DNA of 64,000 nucleotides from an uncultured Flavobacterium sp. (GCF_946478785.1 NZ_CAMLDD010000022.1:1-64000); one strand, 5' to 3'; shown: positions 34,438-43,836, counted from the stretch's first letter. The notes: a model not told the origin generated them from the letters alone. Numbers and translations are program-made.

Positions 34438-35163
34438 CTAATTTCTTCCTCTTTCATCAGAATACAATTCATTTAAAGGTTCACTTTGCCAAAATTCTTT
34501 TGTATCCACATTCATTATTGTCAAAGGCCCTTTGAATGCCGCACCTGTATCTATATTCCAAACACATGCTTTGTTTACCGGAACCGTTTCTCCAATACGG
34601 CTAACGGGTGTATGACCAATAAAGATTTCTTTATACAAGGTAAATCTTTTTGGATAATACAAGTCACCTTCTTTCATATTTGGGTCTAATGAAAGTGCTG
34701 TTTCCCATAAAGTTCTGTCCCAATAAAATAATTTAGGAAAGTATTCATAACCAACACCATTTAAATTCGTAAAACCTGCATGAACAAACAAACGATTTTT
34801 TTCATCTAAATGATAATCCTCAAGTGATTCTAAAAACTCTATATGTACCTGCTTTTCTCCTTTATTTAATTTTTCATAAGCCAAAACTGTAGCTTCGCCT
34901 CCATGTTGATACCAAAGCTCATTGTTTTTTGCATTTTTAAGCCATTCTAATAACAATTCATCATGATTCCCTCTGATACAAATACAGTTTTGCTTACTTT
35001 GAAGAGCAATCAAATAATCAATTACCTGTGGCGACTGACTCCAGCCATCAACATAATCGCCAAGAAATATTAAGGTGTCTTTTTCAGTAACTTCAGCTTT
35101 TTTCATCACTTGTTCAAGAGCAAGTAAACCGCCATGAACGTCGCCTATAACAAATGTTCTCAT
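34438..35163 (-). CDS. PPP-family metallophosphoesterase (serine/threonine phosphatase-like)
   Basis: A 241-aa cytoplasmic calcineurin-like phosphoesterase. The metal-binding motifs of the PPP family are in order: GDVHGG (residues 7-12), GDYVDGW (about 36-42), RGNHDE (about 65-70), a later His (FVHAGF) and GHTP. Bacterial members act as protein phosphatases or as dinucleoside-polyphosphate (ApaH-like) hydrolases, and sequence alone does not settle which. The start at 35163 places the first strand directly before GDVHGG. Confidence 0.88.
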   Translation of the reverse strand: MRTFVIGDVHGGLLALEQVMKKAEVTEKDTLIFLGDYVDGWSQSPQVIDYLIALQSKQNCICIRGNHDELLLEWLKNAKNNELWYQHGGEATVLAYEKLNKGEKQVHIEFLESLEDYHLDEKNRLFVHAGFTNLNGVGYEYFPKLFYWDRTLWETALSLDPNMKEGDLYYPKRFTLYKEIFIGHTPVSRIGETVPVNKACVWNIDTGAAFKGPLTIMNVDTKEFWQSEPLNELYSDERGRN

Positions 35164-35260
35164 TTTTAATTATTTAATCTGGATTACAAAAATATAGAAA
35201 ATGATCTGCTTTAAACAAATTAACTTATTAATCTAACTTTTATTGCTAAATATATAAATC

Positions 35261-35307
35261 AAAAAATCCCGACAACCCCAAAACACAATGTTTATAAGTC
35301 TTGCCGG
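35261..35307 (-). terminator. Probable terminator of the C1 peptidase gene
   Basis: CCGACAA / TTGCCGG stem with one G-U pair and a T-run of six on the minus strand, 21 bases beyond the stop. Confidence 0.55.
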
Positions 35308-35328
35308 AATATGATGAATATTATATAA

Positions 35329-36525
35329 TTAAACCCCTAGCTTTTTTGCAATCTCTGTTGGAATCCCTCCTTTATTAACCATTAAAGCGGTTGTTTTATA
35401 TTTCACGAAATTTTTGGTTACAAACAAAAACCCTTTATAGTCATTTGTTTCTCCCCATGAATTTTTTACAATATAATATTCTTTTCCTGTTTGATCTTTT
35501 ACCAGACCAATAATGTGCATACCGTGATCATCCGTAGTCTGGTAATTATCAAAAGCAGCCTGACGCATTTCCGGAGTAATTTCAGGTTCTGCTTTCGGTC
35601 CGTTAAACATATCTGCTTTCTCTTCAGCTGTCATATCATCAAACTTTTTAGATGACACATAGGCAACACCATTTTTCCAGCTAAAGCTTTTTTCACTAAC
35701 ATCTGTAGCCCATGCAACAGTATACCCTTTCTTCAAAGCATTATCAATAACATCTGTCATATCATTTACTTTTACATTATAAACCTGATCAAATGACCAG
35801 TTATCCGGCACAGTCAATACTGCTTTTTGATAATAAGGAGCACTTGTAAATGATGACATCTCTACATAATCATCGGGATTAATTCCCACTACCTCTTTTG
35901 CAAAACTTTGTGGCGTGTAATTTTTTCCTTTAAAAGTAAAATTATCGGGAACTTTTCCTAGATAAGAATCAATAACAGCAGCATATGCTTTTTCCCAACT
36001 TGGAGTCAATTCGCCATTTGGATTTTTTACTACAGCTGTCAATACTCCTTCGATAATTGCTGCCATTTCGGCAAATTTATTTTTATCCGTACCATAATTC
36101 AATCCTGTATAAACTTCTCTCGGAACAGTACCGTATTTTTTATACATATTGATTACATCATGCAAAGATCCTCCATCGCCCAAAGTTACCGCTCCATGCA
36201 TACGCACATAATTTTTCCCTTTTTCGACATATACATTTCTTGCAGAAAAAATCTGGGATAATTCAACTGGCTGTTTTCCCAAACGAATCATTTCAGATTC
36301 TAAAAAAGAGTTTGAAGCATAACTCCAGCAAGTCCCGGATGAACCTTGTAATTTTACCGAAGTAGTTCCTAGATTAATTACTTCAGTGAATTTAAAGTTT
36401 TCCTTGCTTTTATCACTTGCATTTAGCTTAAGTGAATTTACTAAAATGTCTTGTGCAAAACAGCTGGTTGCTCCAACAAAAAAGACTGAAGCAATAAATA
36501 CTGATTTGATAGAAAATCTATTCAT
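35329..36525 (-). CDS. C1 family papain-like cysteine peptidase (aminopeptidase C/bleomycin hydrolase type), secreted
   Basis: A 398-aa protein with an N-terminal signal (ending CFAQ). The catalytic Cys66 lies in GSSGTCWSYAS, the His in DDHGMHIIGLV and the Asn in YIVKNSWGE. The long separation of Cys and His and overall form match the PepC/bleomycin-hydrolase subfamily, which trims N-terminal residues. Cytoplasmic PepC lacks a signal peptide, so this Bacteroidota form acts in the periplasm or outside. A lipobox-like Cys22 in SCFAQ raises the alternative of a lipoprotein. Monocistronic. Confidence 0.88.
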   Translation of the reverse strand: MNRFSIKSVFIASVFFVGATSCFAQDILVNSLKLNASDKSKENFKFTEVINLGTTSVKLQGSSGTCWSYASNSFLESEMIRLGKQPVELSQIFSARNVYVEKGKNYVRMHGAVTLGDGGSLHDVINMYKKYGTVPREVYTGLNYGTDKNKFAEMAAIIEGVLTAVVKNPNGELTPSWEKAYAAVIDSYLGKVPDNFTFKGKNYTPQSFAKEVVGINPDDYVEMSSFTSAPYYQKAVLTVPDNWSFDQVYNVKVNDMTDVIDNALKKGYTVAWATDVSEKSFSWKNGVAYVSSKKFDDMTAEEKADMFNGPKAEPEITPEMRQAAFDNYQTTDDHGMHIIGLVKDQTGKEYYIVKNSWGETNDYKGFLFVTKNFVKYKTTALMVNKGGIPTEIAKKLGV

Positions 36526-36705
36526 AATTTTTATTTAATGATTTAATAAATTAGTAGTTACAATTTATATTTTGTTACAAAACAATCAAATTATATACAA
36601 TTTGTTAGTATGTGTTTCGTTAAATTTTCACCTAACTATTATAAAATATTTAAAAACAACCACTTAACAATTAAAAGGCAATTTAAAAGAAACTCTTTTA
36701 TACAG

Positions 36706-36737
36706 AAAAACCACCAAAACTAATTTTGGTGGTTTTA
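36706..36737 (-). terminator. Terminator of the pyk operon
   Basis: Stem AAACCACCAAAA / TTTTGGTGGTTT with a 4- to 5-base loop, A-tract upstream giving a T-run on the minus strand, 23 bases past pyk. Confidence 0.85.
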
Positions 36738-36759
36738 TATTTAATTCTTTTAATGAAGA

Positions 36760-38193
36760 TTATTCTATCTCAGAAACTCTCATAGTATTTACCATTCCTT
36801 TATCTTTAATTGGCATTGCAGCAAGATTAATCAAATAATCTCCTTTTGAAGCATATCCTTTTTCTACAGCAATCTTATTTACATCAGTTACTGTATCATC
36901 AGTACTACTTTCATTATCATAGAAAAATGACTTAACTCCCCATAATAAATTCAATTGAGTTAAGATTCTTCTGTTTGAAGTAAATACCAAAATATGTGCA
37001 GATGATGGTCTCCAAGCTGAAATTTGAAAAGCAGTATACCCGCTATTTGTCAATGTACAAATTGCTTTTGCCTGAATTGTATTAGCCATTAAAGCTGCTT
37101 GTTGACAAATTGTTTTAGTAATAAAACGTTTTGTTTTAATTTGTGGTGTATTTTGTGGCACGTGAATTAATGAAGAATCCTCAACAGCCTCACAAATTTG
37201 AGTCATTTTTTGTATTACCTGTACCGGATAGTTTCCTGTAGCCGTTTCTCCTGATAACATTACGGCATCAGCTCCATCCATTACAGAATTTGCAACGTCA
37301 TTTACTTCAGCTCTTGTTGGAGTTAAACTTGTAATCATTGTTTCCATCATTTGTGTTGCCACAATAACTGGAATTCTTGCAGTTTTAGCTCTGCGAATTA
37401 AATCTTTTTGAACCAATGGTACTTCATGTGCAGGAAGTTCAACTCCTAAATCTCCACGGGCCACCATCAGAGCATCGCAATATGCTACAATTTTATCCAT
37501 ATTCTCAAGAGCTTCCGGCATTTCAATTTTAGCAACGATAGGAATTTTAACATCCGAATGTTTAGCGATTAGTTCCTGTAAATCTTGTAAATCACGAGGT
37601 GTTTTTACAAACGAAAGCGCAATCCAGTCTACTTTTTGTTCAATAGCAAAAATAGCATCTGCAATATCTTTTTCAGTTAAGGCCGGTAATGAAATTTTTG
37701 TGTTTGGAAGATTAACCCCTTTTTTAGATTTTAATTCTCCACCCTGAATTACCTTAGCAACAACTTCTGTTTTTTTATCTGTAGAAATAATTTCAAAAAT
37801 AAGTTTTCCGTCATCAAGCAAAATACGCTCACCCGGATTAACATCATTTGGGAAATTTTGATATTTCATGAATACCTTTTGAGCAGTACCTAAAATATCT
37901 TCAGCAGTTGTAAAAGTGATTAAATCACCATCATTAACTACTGTTCCTTCTTCCATTACACCAACTCTAAGTTTTGGTCCTTGTAAATCTCCAAGAATTG
38001 CTGTAGTATAACCAAATTCTTCATTTAGTTCTCTAATAATATTTATTTTCTCTTTTACACCTTCATAATCAGCATGCGAAAAATTAACCCTAAATACATT
38101 TACACCTGCGTCAATCATATCCTTGATGATCTCTTTCGTTCCACATGCAGGTCCAAGTGTGGCTACAATTTTGGTTTTTTTGTTTGTAAGCAT
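36760..38193 (-). CDS. pyk: Pyruvate kinase
   Basis: A 477-aa enzyme of standard length, covering the TIM barrel, B domain and C-terminal regulatory domain. Recognisable motifs are KIVATLGPA near the start, FRVNFSHA, the catalytic signature IPIVAKIEMPEAL and GDLGVELP, then MLSGETATGNYPV. It converts phosphoenolpyruvate and ADP to pyruvate and ATP in the last step of glycolysis. It is the last gene of the acpP-fabF-rnc-IPExxxVDY-pyk run, 5 bases after its neighbour, a gene order common in Bacteroidota. Confidence 0.97.
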   Translation of the reverse strand: MLTNKKTKIVATLGPACGTKEIIKDMIDAGVNVFRVNFSHADYEGVKEKINIIRELNEEFGYTTAILGDLQGPKLRVGVMEEGTVVNDGDLITFTTAEDILGTAQKVFMKYQNFPNDVNPGERILLDDGKLIFEIISTDKKTEVVAKVIQGGELKSKKGVNLPNTKISLPALTEKDIADAIFAIEQKVDWIALSFVKTPRDLQDLQELIAKHSDVKIPIVAKIEMPEALENMDKIVAYCDALMVARGDLGVELPAHEVPLVQKDLIRRAKTARIPVIVATQMMETMITSLTPTRAEVNDVANSVMDGADAVMLSGETATGNYPVQVIQKMTQICEAVEDSSLIHVPQNTPQIKTKRFITKTICQQAALMANTIQAKAICTLTNSGYTAFQISAWRPSSAHILVFTSNRRILTQLNLLWGVKSFFYDNESSTDDTVTDVNKIAVEKGYASKGDYLINLAAMPIKDKGMVNTMRVSEIE

Positions 38194-38198
38194 TTTTT

Positions 38199-38687
38199 TT
38201 AAAAAATTAAATTGTTTTTTGATTTTATTTTATTGATATCTACAGCATAAATAGCTGCGATACTCTCAATTGTATTTAGCTTTTGCTGTATTTCTGAAAA
38301 GTTTATAGCCTCACCACTATTATCAATCTTCAGGAAAAAATCTACTTTTTTGAATTCAGGAAGTAAATGAATTGTTGTTGAAACCTCACTATTTTCATTG
38401 GAAAACAAATTCTGAAAATCATTCGTACTCACTGAAATGATTTCATTTTTATTCTGAATCAAATTCCATGAAAGGGCTTTGTCGGTGTCATAATAATAGA
38501 ATCTGGAAAAATTTGTCTCGCCTTCCTTAGTCTGAGCATGTATCTCGTTTTTGCTCTTACTTAAGTTTATCGGAAGTTTTTTATTGATAAAATAAGCTAA
38601 TCTGTAATCTTCTAAAGAAGTATGGATTGCCATTAAATAATAATCAATTTCGTCAAATTCGTCTAAATCCAATCTATGAATAGCCAT
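38199..38687 (-). CDS. IPExxxVDY family protein
   Basis: A 162-aa protein (start MAIHRLDLDEFDEIDYYL at 38687; an ATG five codons upstream is also possible). I recognise it as the small Bacteroidota family found between rnc and pyk. It has the typical LEDYRLAYFINKKLPINL segment and a C-terminal IAAIYAVDINKIKSK. There is no known activity or catalytic motif. Its conserved place in a lipid/RNA/glycolysis operon suggests a housekeeping role, but nothing in the sequence defines it. Confidence 0.8.
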   Translation of the reverse strand: MAIHRLDLDEFDEIDYYLMAIHTSLEDYRLAYFINKKLPINLSKSKNEIHAQTKEGETNFSRFYYYDTDKALSWNLIQNKNEIISVSTNDFQNLFSNENSEVSTTIHLLPEFKKVDFFLKIDNSGEAINFSEIQQKLNTIESIAAIYAVDINKIKSKNNLIF

Positions 38688-38812
38688 GTCATGAAATATC
38701 AAGCTGTAAATATACTATTTCTATCGTAGCATCAATAGTCAATAACGGCATGTTTTTGTTAATTTATAAACGAAAACGTTATAGAGCTCAGAATATTACA
38801 CTACTTTTCGTG

Positions 38813-39559
38813 TTATTTCTTATCCATTTTTTCCTGAAAAGCAAAATACGCACGTTGTGATGCCTTCTCTTCTGCCTTCTTTTTTGAAGTTGCTCTAGCT
38901 CTTGCTATTATTTTTTCGTCTATACTTAATTTAACGCCAAACAAACGTTGTCCGTCAATTCCGTTATCTTCAAAAATATCATAATGAAAAGTTTTCTTTT
39001 CTTTCTGACACCATTCGATAACCAAACTTTTATAACTAATTACTTTACCTTCTAGGCGCGCAATATCAACATAAGGTATAATGACTCTTTTTTGAATAAA
39101 TTTTTCACAAAAAGAATATCCACGATCTAAATAAATGGCACCTATAAGTGCTTCGAAAATATTTCCGTGAATATTTTCACCAAAATGCTGAATAGGTACT
39201 TTGCTTTCAACAAACCGCACTAAATTTAAGTCTTTACCTAGTTCGTTCAGGTGTTCCCTGCTTACAATTTTAGAGCGCATTTTAGTTAAGTATCCTTCAT
39301 CTCCGTTGGGTGCCTTATTAAACAAATGTGCTGCAATAACAGAACTTAACATAGCATCTCCTAAAAATTCAAGTCTCTCATAATTGATAGGATTTCCCGA
39401 TTCATCCAATTTATTAGAGGAGCGATGTGTAAATGCTTTCTTGTAAAATTGTATGTTAATCGGCTGGAAACCAAGAATTTTCTGAATAGTGTCAAAAAAA
39501 ATCCCGTCTTCTTGAGAACGGGATTTTGAAAATATTTTTTTGATAATATTCATAGACAA
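38813..39559 (-). CDS. rnc: Ribonuclease III
   Basis: A 248-aa enzyme. The RNase III signature ERLEFLGDAML lies at residues 61-71. The second acidic motif (HGNIFEALIGAIYLDRG) follows, and a C-terminal double-stranded-RNA-binding domain covers about 175-245 (ATSKKKAEEKASQRAYF). It cuts structured RNA, including rRNA precursors. It begins 2 bases after the fabF stop, so the two are translationally close; the fabF-rnc pairing is widespread. A second ATG at 39553 is an equally possible start. Confidence 0.96.
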   Translation of the reverse strand: MSMNIIKKIFSKSRSQEDGIFFDTIQKILGFQPINIQFYKKAFTHRSSNKLDESGNPINYERLEFLGDAMLSSVIAAHLFNKAPNGDEGYLTKMRSKIVSREHLNELGKDLNLVRFVESKVPIQHFGENIHGNIFEALIGAIYLDRGYSFCEKFIQKRVIIPYVDIARLEGKVISYKSLVIEWCQKEKKTFHYDIFEDNGIDGQRLFGVKLSIDEKIIARARATSKKKAEEKASQRAYFAFQEKMDKK

Positions 39560-39561
39560 AA

Positions 39562-40815
39562 TTAGTCAACTAATTTTTTAAACAATACACAAGCATTGTG
39601 TCCACCAAAACCAAAAGTGTTACTCATAGCAACATTTACTTCTCTTTTTTGAGGTTTGTTTAAAGTTAGGTTTAAAGCCGGGTCAATGTTTTCATCAACA
39701 ACAGTATGATTAATCGTTGGGGGAACAATACTGTGCTGCATAGCTAAAATAGAAGCAATTGCTTCAATAGCACCAGCTGCACCTAGTAAATGCCCTGTCA
39801 TTGATTTTGTTGAATTAATATTGATATTTTTTGCATGTTCTCCAAACACAGCGCTAATCGCTTTTAATTCGGCTACATCTCCCAGAGGAGTAGAAGTTCC
39901 GTGTGTATTGATATGATCAACATCTTCAGGATTCATTCCGGCATCTCTTAATGTATTTTTCATTACCGCAATAACACCAATTCCTTCCGGGTGTGGTGCT
40001 GTTAAATGATAAGCATCAGATGACATTCCGCCTCCACCAATTTCACAGTAAATTTTTGCTCCTCTGGCTTTTGCATGTTCGTATTCTTCAAGAACCAATG
40101 CTCCGGCACCTTCACCTAATACGAAGCCGTCTCTGGTAGCATCAAAAGGTCTTGAAGCCGTTTCCGGGCTTTCATTTCTTGTAGATAAAGCGTGCATGGA
40201 ACTAAAACCTCCCATACCAGCAATAGTAACGGCAGCTTCAGAACCTCCCGATATAATTACATCACACATTCCTAAACGAATGTAGTTGAAAGCATCAATT
40301 AAGGCATTTGCAGAAGAAGCACAAGCTGAAACAGTAGTATAATTAGGTCCCATATAGCCATTACGCATGGAAATATGAGCTGGTGCAATATCAGCAATCA
40401 TTTTAGGAATAAAGAAAGGATTGAATTTTGGAGTTCCATCACCTTTTGCATAGTACATTACTTCATCCTGAAAAGTTTCCAAACCTCCAATTCCAGCTCC
40501 CCAGATAACCCCAACTCTTTGTTTGTCGATATTATCATCTGTCAGTCCCGCATCTTTAATAGCTTCATCACTCGCAGCTACTGCATATTGAGCGAATTTA
40601 TCTAATCTACGAGATTCCTTACGGTCCATGTAATCCTCAATATTGAAGTTTTTTACTTCACAGGCAAACTTGGTTTTATGTTTCTCTGTATCGTAATACG
40701 TTATTGGGGCTGCACCGCTAACTCCATTGATAAGCGCGTCCCAATACTCCTGGATGTTATTCCCGATAGGAGTAAGAGCGCCTAATCCTGTTACAACAAC
40801 TCGCTTTAATGTCAT
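39562..40815 (-). CDS. fabF: Beta-ketoacyl-ACP synthase II
   Basis: A 417-aa condensing enzyme of fatty-acid elongation. The catalytic triad is visible: Cys in TVSACASSANA, His in INTHGTSTPLGD and His in KSMTGHLLGAAG. The terminal GFGGHNACVLF is also typical. It condenses malonyl-ACP with acyl-ACP in the cytoplasm and lies downstream of acpP, which encodes its carrier protein, then rnc follows. Length and start (MTLKRVVVTGLG) are standard. Confidence 0.97.
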   Translation of the reverse strand: MTLKRVVVTGLGALTPIGNNIQEYWDALINGVSGAAPITYYDTEKHKTKFACEVKNFNIEDYMDRKESRRLDKFAQYAVAASDEAIKDAGLTDDNIDKQRVGVIWGAGIGGLETFQDEVMYYAKGDGTPKFNPFFIPKMIADIAPAHISMRNGYMGPNYTTVSACASSANALIDAFNYIRLGMCDVIISGGSEAAVTIAGMGGFSSMHALSTRNESPETASRPFDATRDGFVLGEGAGALVLEEYEHAKARGAKIYCEIGGGGMSSDAYHLTAPHPEGIGVIAVMKNTLRDAGMNPEDVDHINTHGTSTPLGDVAELKAISAVFGEHAKNININSTKSMTGHLLGAAGAIEAIASILAMQHSIVPPTINHTVVDENIDPALNLTLNKPQKREVNVAMSNTFGFGGHNACVLFKKLVD

Positions 40816-41051
40816 AAATATGTCTTTTGTGTCTTTAACAAATAAAACCCACGCTTTCTTAACTGTATTGTTACTTAAGAGCCATGGGCATTACAATATA
40901 AATATATTTTTTGATTGAAACTCAATCGAAATTTAAATTTAAAAAAAATAATAACACCCAACTCTTAAAAACTTCAAAATCAAAAACAAATTCCAATTTT
41001 GGAATTTAGATTTTCAAAAATTGGGATTTTTAGAAATCGGGTGTATATTTA

Positions 41052-41288
41052 TTATTTTTTAGCTTCCTCGATGTAAGAAATAGCTTGACCAACAGTAGCA
41101 ATGTTTTCTGCTTGATCGTCTGGAATTTGAATATCAAATTCTTTTTCGAATTCCATAATAAGCTCAACAGTGTCTAATGAGTCAGCTCCTAAATCATTAG
41201 TGAAGCTTGCTTCTGTTACAACTTCGTTTTCGTCAACACCTAATTTGTCTACGATAATCGCTTTTACTCTTGATGCAATGTCTGACAT
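41052..41288 (-). CDS. acpP: Acyl carrier protein
   Basis: A 78-aa acidic four-helix protein with the phosphopantetheine attachment site Ser37 in [12 protein letters not shown]. It carries acyl chains during fatty-acid synthesis. It is upstream of fabF on the same strand across a 236-base gap containing a 9-bp A/T-rich hairpin (40988-41007), perhaps a partial terminator that lets acpP be expressed more strongly than the rest. A good promoter lies 30 bases upstream of the start. Confidence 0.97.
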   Translation of the reverse strand: MSDIASRVKAIIVDKLGVDENEVVTEASFTNDLGADSLDTVELIMEFEKEFDIQIPDDQAENIATVGQAISYIEEAKK

Positions 41289-41318
41289 AATCTTTAATTT
41301 TAGAATTTAATTTGTTGG

Positions 41319-41347
41319 CAAAAATAAAAAACTTTATTTTAAAACAA
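41319..41347 (-). promoter_or_regulatory. Promoter of acpP
   Basis: Minus-strand TTG (41347-41345), 18 bases, then TATTTTTG (41326-41319), matching the Bacteroidota TTG / TAnnTTTG pattern. Confidence 0.6.
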
Positions 41348-41463
41348 CTATTTAGTTAATAAATGTGTTACTAATTTATAAAATTAATTTCAAGAAAGGT
41401 CTTTTAATACTATTTATTTTGGTTTTTTATTCCGTTTTTTGCATTCTCAAAATAAATTTGATT

Positions 41464-42048
41464 ATGAAAAAAATTGTTGTTTTTGCCTCAGGTTCAGGAA
41501 GTAATGCAGAAAATATTATCAAACACTTTAAAGAAACCAAAATTGCAAAGGTCGTTTCGGTCTTTACAAATAATCCAAATGCAAAAGTCATTGAGAGAGC
41601 AAAAAATCATCAAATTCCTGTCGAAATTTTCGCAAAAACAGAACTTTTGGAGAGAAATTTATTACAAAAAATACAGGAAATCGACCCAGATCTGATAGTT
41701 CTTGCTGGATTTTTATTGAAGTTCCCAGAAAACATAATTGAACTTTATCCAAATAAAATTATTAATATTCATCCAGCTCTTTTACCTAATTATGGAGGAA
41801 AGGGAATGTACGGAATGCACATACACAGGGCTATAGTCAATAATAAGGAAAAAGAAACCGGAATTTCGATTCATTATGTAAATGAACATTATGATGAAGG
41901 AGGTATAATTTTCCAGAAAAATGTAGCCTTAACAGATGAAGACACCCCGGAAACAGTAGCCGAAAAGATTCACGAGCTGGAACAAAAGTATTTTCCGGAG
42001 ATTATTGAGGCAGTACTGGAAGATTCAGAAAAAGAAAATTCAAATTAA
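41464..42048 (+). CDS. purN: Phosphoribosylglycinamide formyltransferase
   Basis: A 194-aa enzyme from the ATG at 41464 (MKKIVVFASGSGSNAENI); the open frame extends 33 hydrophobic codons upstream, which are not part of the family. The catalytic Asn-His region INIHPALLPNYGGKGMYG and the Asp motif VNEHYDEGGIIFQ are present. It formylates GAR with 10-formyl-tetrahydrofolate in purine synthesis. Divergent from acpP and followed by rnhA. purF lies about 3.4 kb further on, not in the same operon. Confidence 0.95.
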   Translation: MKKIVVFASGSGSNAENIIKHFKETKIAKVVSVFTNNPNAKVIERAKNHQIPVEIFAKTELLERNLLQKIQEIDPDLIVLAGFLLKFPENIIELYPNKIINIHPALLPNYGGKGMYGMHIHRAIVNNKEKETGISIHYVNEHYDEGGIIFQKNVALTDEDTPETVAEKIHELEQKYFPEIIEAVLEDSEKENSN

Positions 42049-42227
42049 AAATTATTAAACCATATAAGTCATATAAGTAAATATAATTGCAGGTGTAAAT
42101 CATACTTTATCCTAAAAGAAATATAAGAAACATTACGCAATCTTACTTTACTATTATATTAACGAACAAAGTATAGATAAAGTTTAAAATGAACTTATAT
42201 TACTTATATGGTGAAAAAAAAACAACA

Positions 42228-42707
42228 ATGACTCACGAAGTACACATATATACAGACGGCGCTGCAAAAGGAAATCCGGGAAACGGCGGTTATGGCGTAG
42301 TGATGGAATTGGTAGGAACGCCACATAAGAAAGAATTTTACGAAGGTTTCCGACTTACTACCAATAATCGAATGGAACTTTTGGCTGTAATTGTTGGACT
42401 AGAAAAATTAAAAAAACCAAACATGAAAGTTTTGGTTATTTCTGATTCTAAATATGTAGTGGATTCTGTTTTGAAAAACTGGATTTTGGGCTGGGAGAAA
42501 AAGAAATTTGCAGGCAGAAAAAATCCCGATTTGTGGAAGCGCTTTTTAATTGTTTATCGAAAACATCAAGTCGATTTTAAGTGGATTAAAGGACATAACA
42601 ATCATCCGCAAAATGAACGCTGTGATCAATTGGCGGTTATGGCATCCATGCAGCCGAATCTTTCTATTGATGAATATTATGAAACCATCGGCTCTAAAAT
42701 GGAATAA
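42228..42707 (+). CDS. rnhA: Ribonuclease HI
   Basis: A 159-aa enzyme from the ATG at 42228 (MTHEVHIYTDGAAKGNPG); an upstream in-frame ATG at 42189 adds 13 residues outside the fold. The acidic active site is complete: Asp in YTDGAAKGN, Glu in NNRMELLAV, Asp in ISDSKYVVDS, and a later His/Asp (KGHNNHPQNERCDQLA). It degrades the RNA strand of RNA-DNA hybrids, in replication and R-loop removal. Confidence 0.96.
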   Translation: MTHEVHIYTDGAAKGNPGNGGYGVVMELVGTPHKKEFYEGFRLTTNNRMELLAVIVGLEKLKKPNMKVLVISDSKYVVDSVLKNWILGWEKKKFAGRKNPDLWKRFLIVYRKHQVDFKWIKGHNNHPQNERCDQLAVMASMQPNLSIDEYYETIGSKME

Positions 42708-42772
42708 AAAAATAACGTACCAACAAGTGTCGATACGTTAAATAAAGATTAAAGGTACTAACTTAAAAAATC

Positions 42773-43120
42773 TTATTCTTTATCTAAATCTTTAGCTGCT
42801 CCAAACCCAACCAATAAGCCAACACCAGCCATTATAAAAATAATTGAAGGATAAACTGCACCATCTTCTAAAGAGGTGTAAGTTGTAATAAGTAAGGCAA
42901 TAAAAATTCCAATCCCCGAACCTATTAATAAAAAAGCCAGATTAACAACTAAGATTTTCCAAATCGGCACACCTTTTTCTTTACCCTGGATAAATATACT
43001 GGCATCTACTCCTTTTTCTATAAGTGCCAGCCGCTCTCTGTTTCTGGTTGAATAAATAAGATAAACAATCCCGAAGATCATTAAAAAAAAACTAAGTGGT
43101 ACTAAAATTCCTGCTAACAT
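42773..43120 (-). CDS. DUF6249-like small membrane protein, ECF target
   Basis: A 115-aa protein with three hydrophobic segments (about 4-22, 55-77 and 87-107). A short cytoplasmic loop between the first two contains RERLALIEKGVDA, a pattern common to DUF6249-type membrane proteins. Its function is unknown. The gene is divergent from the ECF sigma gene, and both promoters carry the same TGTAAC...CGTC elements. It is therefore very probably a direct target of that sigma factor, and perhaps part of its envelope response. Confidence 0.8.
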   Translation of the reverse strand: MLAGILVPLSFFLMIFGIVYLIYSTRNRERLALIEKGVDASIFIQGKEKGVPIWKILVVNLAFLLIGSGIGIFIALLITTYTSLEDGAVYPSIIFIMAGVGLLVGFGAAKDLDKE

Positions 43121-43153
43121 AATATTTTGTTTTAATTGATTGATACTTCATAT

Positions 43154-43180
43154 GACGTGATGAACTTTATTTAGGTTACA
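43154..43180 (-). promoter_or_regulatory. ECF-type promoter for the DUF6249-like gene
   Basis: Minus-strand TGTAAC (43180-43175), a 17-base spacer, then CGTC (43157-43154). It is the mirror image of the sigma gene's own promoter and part of a 17-bp perfect inverted repeat (CTTTATTTAGGTTACAA). Confidence 0.75.
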
Positions 43181-43211
43181 AATTTTGTCAAAAAAAATAA
43201 ATTAAATTTAT

Positions 43212-43238
43212 TGTAACCTAAATAAAGCGTTTGTCGTC
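43212..43238 (+). promoter_or_regulatory. ECF-type autoregulatory promoter of the sigma gene
   Basis: TGTAAC (43212-43217), a 17-base spacer and CGTC (43235-43238). The ATG at 43249 lies only 10 bases after the CGTC box, so the mRNA has almost no leader. Confidence 0.75.
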
Positions 43239-43248
43239 CTATATAATT

Positions 43249-43836
43249 ATGAGTACAATACCTGATCAACATTATATCGATAAAATTATGCAGGGCGAAA
43301 CAAATGCGTTTGCTGTGCTGGTGGATCGTTATAAGGATATGATTTTTACTTTGGCTCTGAAAACGGTTAAAAACCGAGAAGAAGCTGAAGAAGTTGCTCA
43401 GGACACTTTTATTAAAATATATAATTCACTAAGCAAGTTTAAAGGTGATTCGAAATTTTCAACCTGGATTTATAAGATTGCTTATAATACGTGTTTGGAT
43501 CGTTTGAAGAAAAACAAAAAAGAAGAGCTTAATATATCGATAGATGAATTTTCGGCACATTTAATTAAAACGATGGACAATGCTTTAAGCGCTCTGGAAG
43601 ACAAAGAACGAAAGCAGACCATTCAGAATTGTTTGAATTTATTGCCGAGCGAAGAGAATTTTCTGCTAACTTTATTTTATTTCGAAGATCAGAGTTTAGA
43701 GGAAATTGGAAAGATCATGAATATTAATGCTAATAATGTCAAGGTAAAATTATTTAGAAGCCGACAAAAATTAGCTGTAATTTTGAAAAAGCAATTAGAA
43801 CCAGAAATAGTAGCGAATTATGAACGAGAGCGATAA
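43249..43836 (+). CDS. ECF-type RNA polymerase sigma factor
   Basis: A 195-aa sigma-70-family factor of the ECF type. Region 2 is clear (AFAVLVDRYKDMIFTLAL, then EEAEEVAQDTFIKIY), as is region 4 (FYFEDQSLEEIGKIMNI, NNVKVKLFRSRQKLA). The ATG at 43249 (MSTIPDQHY) is used, because the upstream in-frame TTG would overlap the -10 box. Its stop overlaps the start of a small two-helix membrane protein, a likely anti-sigma factor. Its own promoter and the divergent one share the same motif, which implies autoregulation. The inducing signal is unknown. Confidence 0.93.
   Translation: MSTIPDQHYIDKIMQGETNAFAVLVDRYKDMIFTLALKTVKNREEAEEVAQDTFIKIYNSLSKFKGDSKFSTWIYKIAYNTCLDRLKKNKKEELNISIDEFSAHLIKTMDNALSALEDKERKQTIQNCLNLLPSEENFLLTLFYFEDQSLEEIGKIMNINANNVKVKLFRSRQKLAVILKKQLEPEIVANYERER

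Noticed and set aside
40988..41007. AAATTCCAATTTTGGAATTT palindrome between acpP and fabF, considered as an operator
   Set aside because: Pure A/T-rich 9-bp hairpin with a short T-tract; more likely a weak terminator and too unspecific to call a regulator site.
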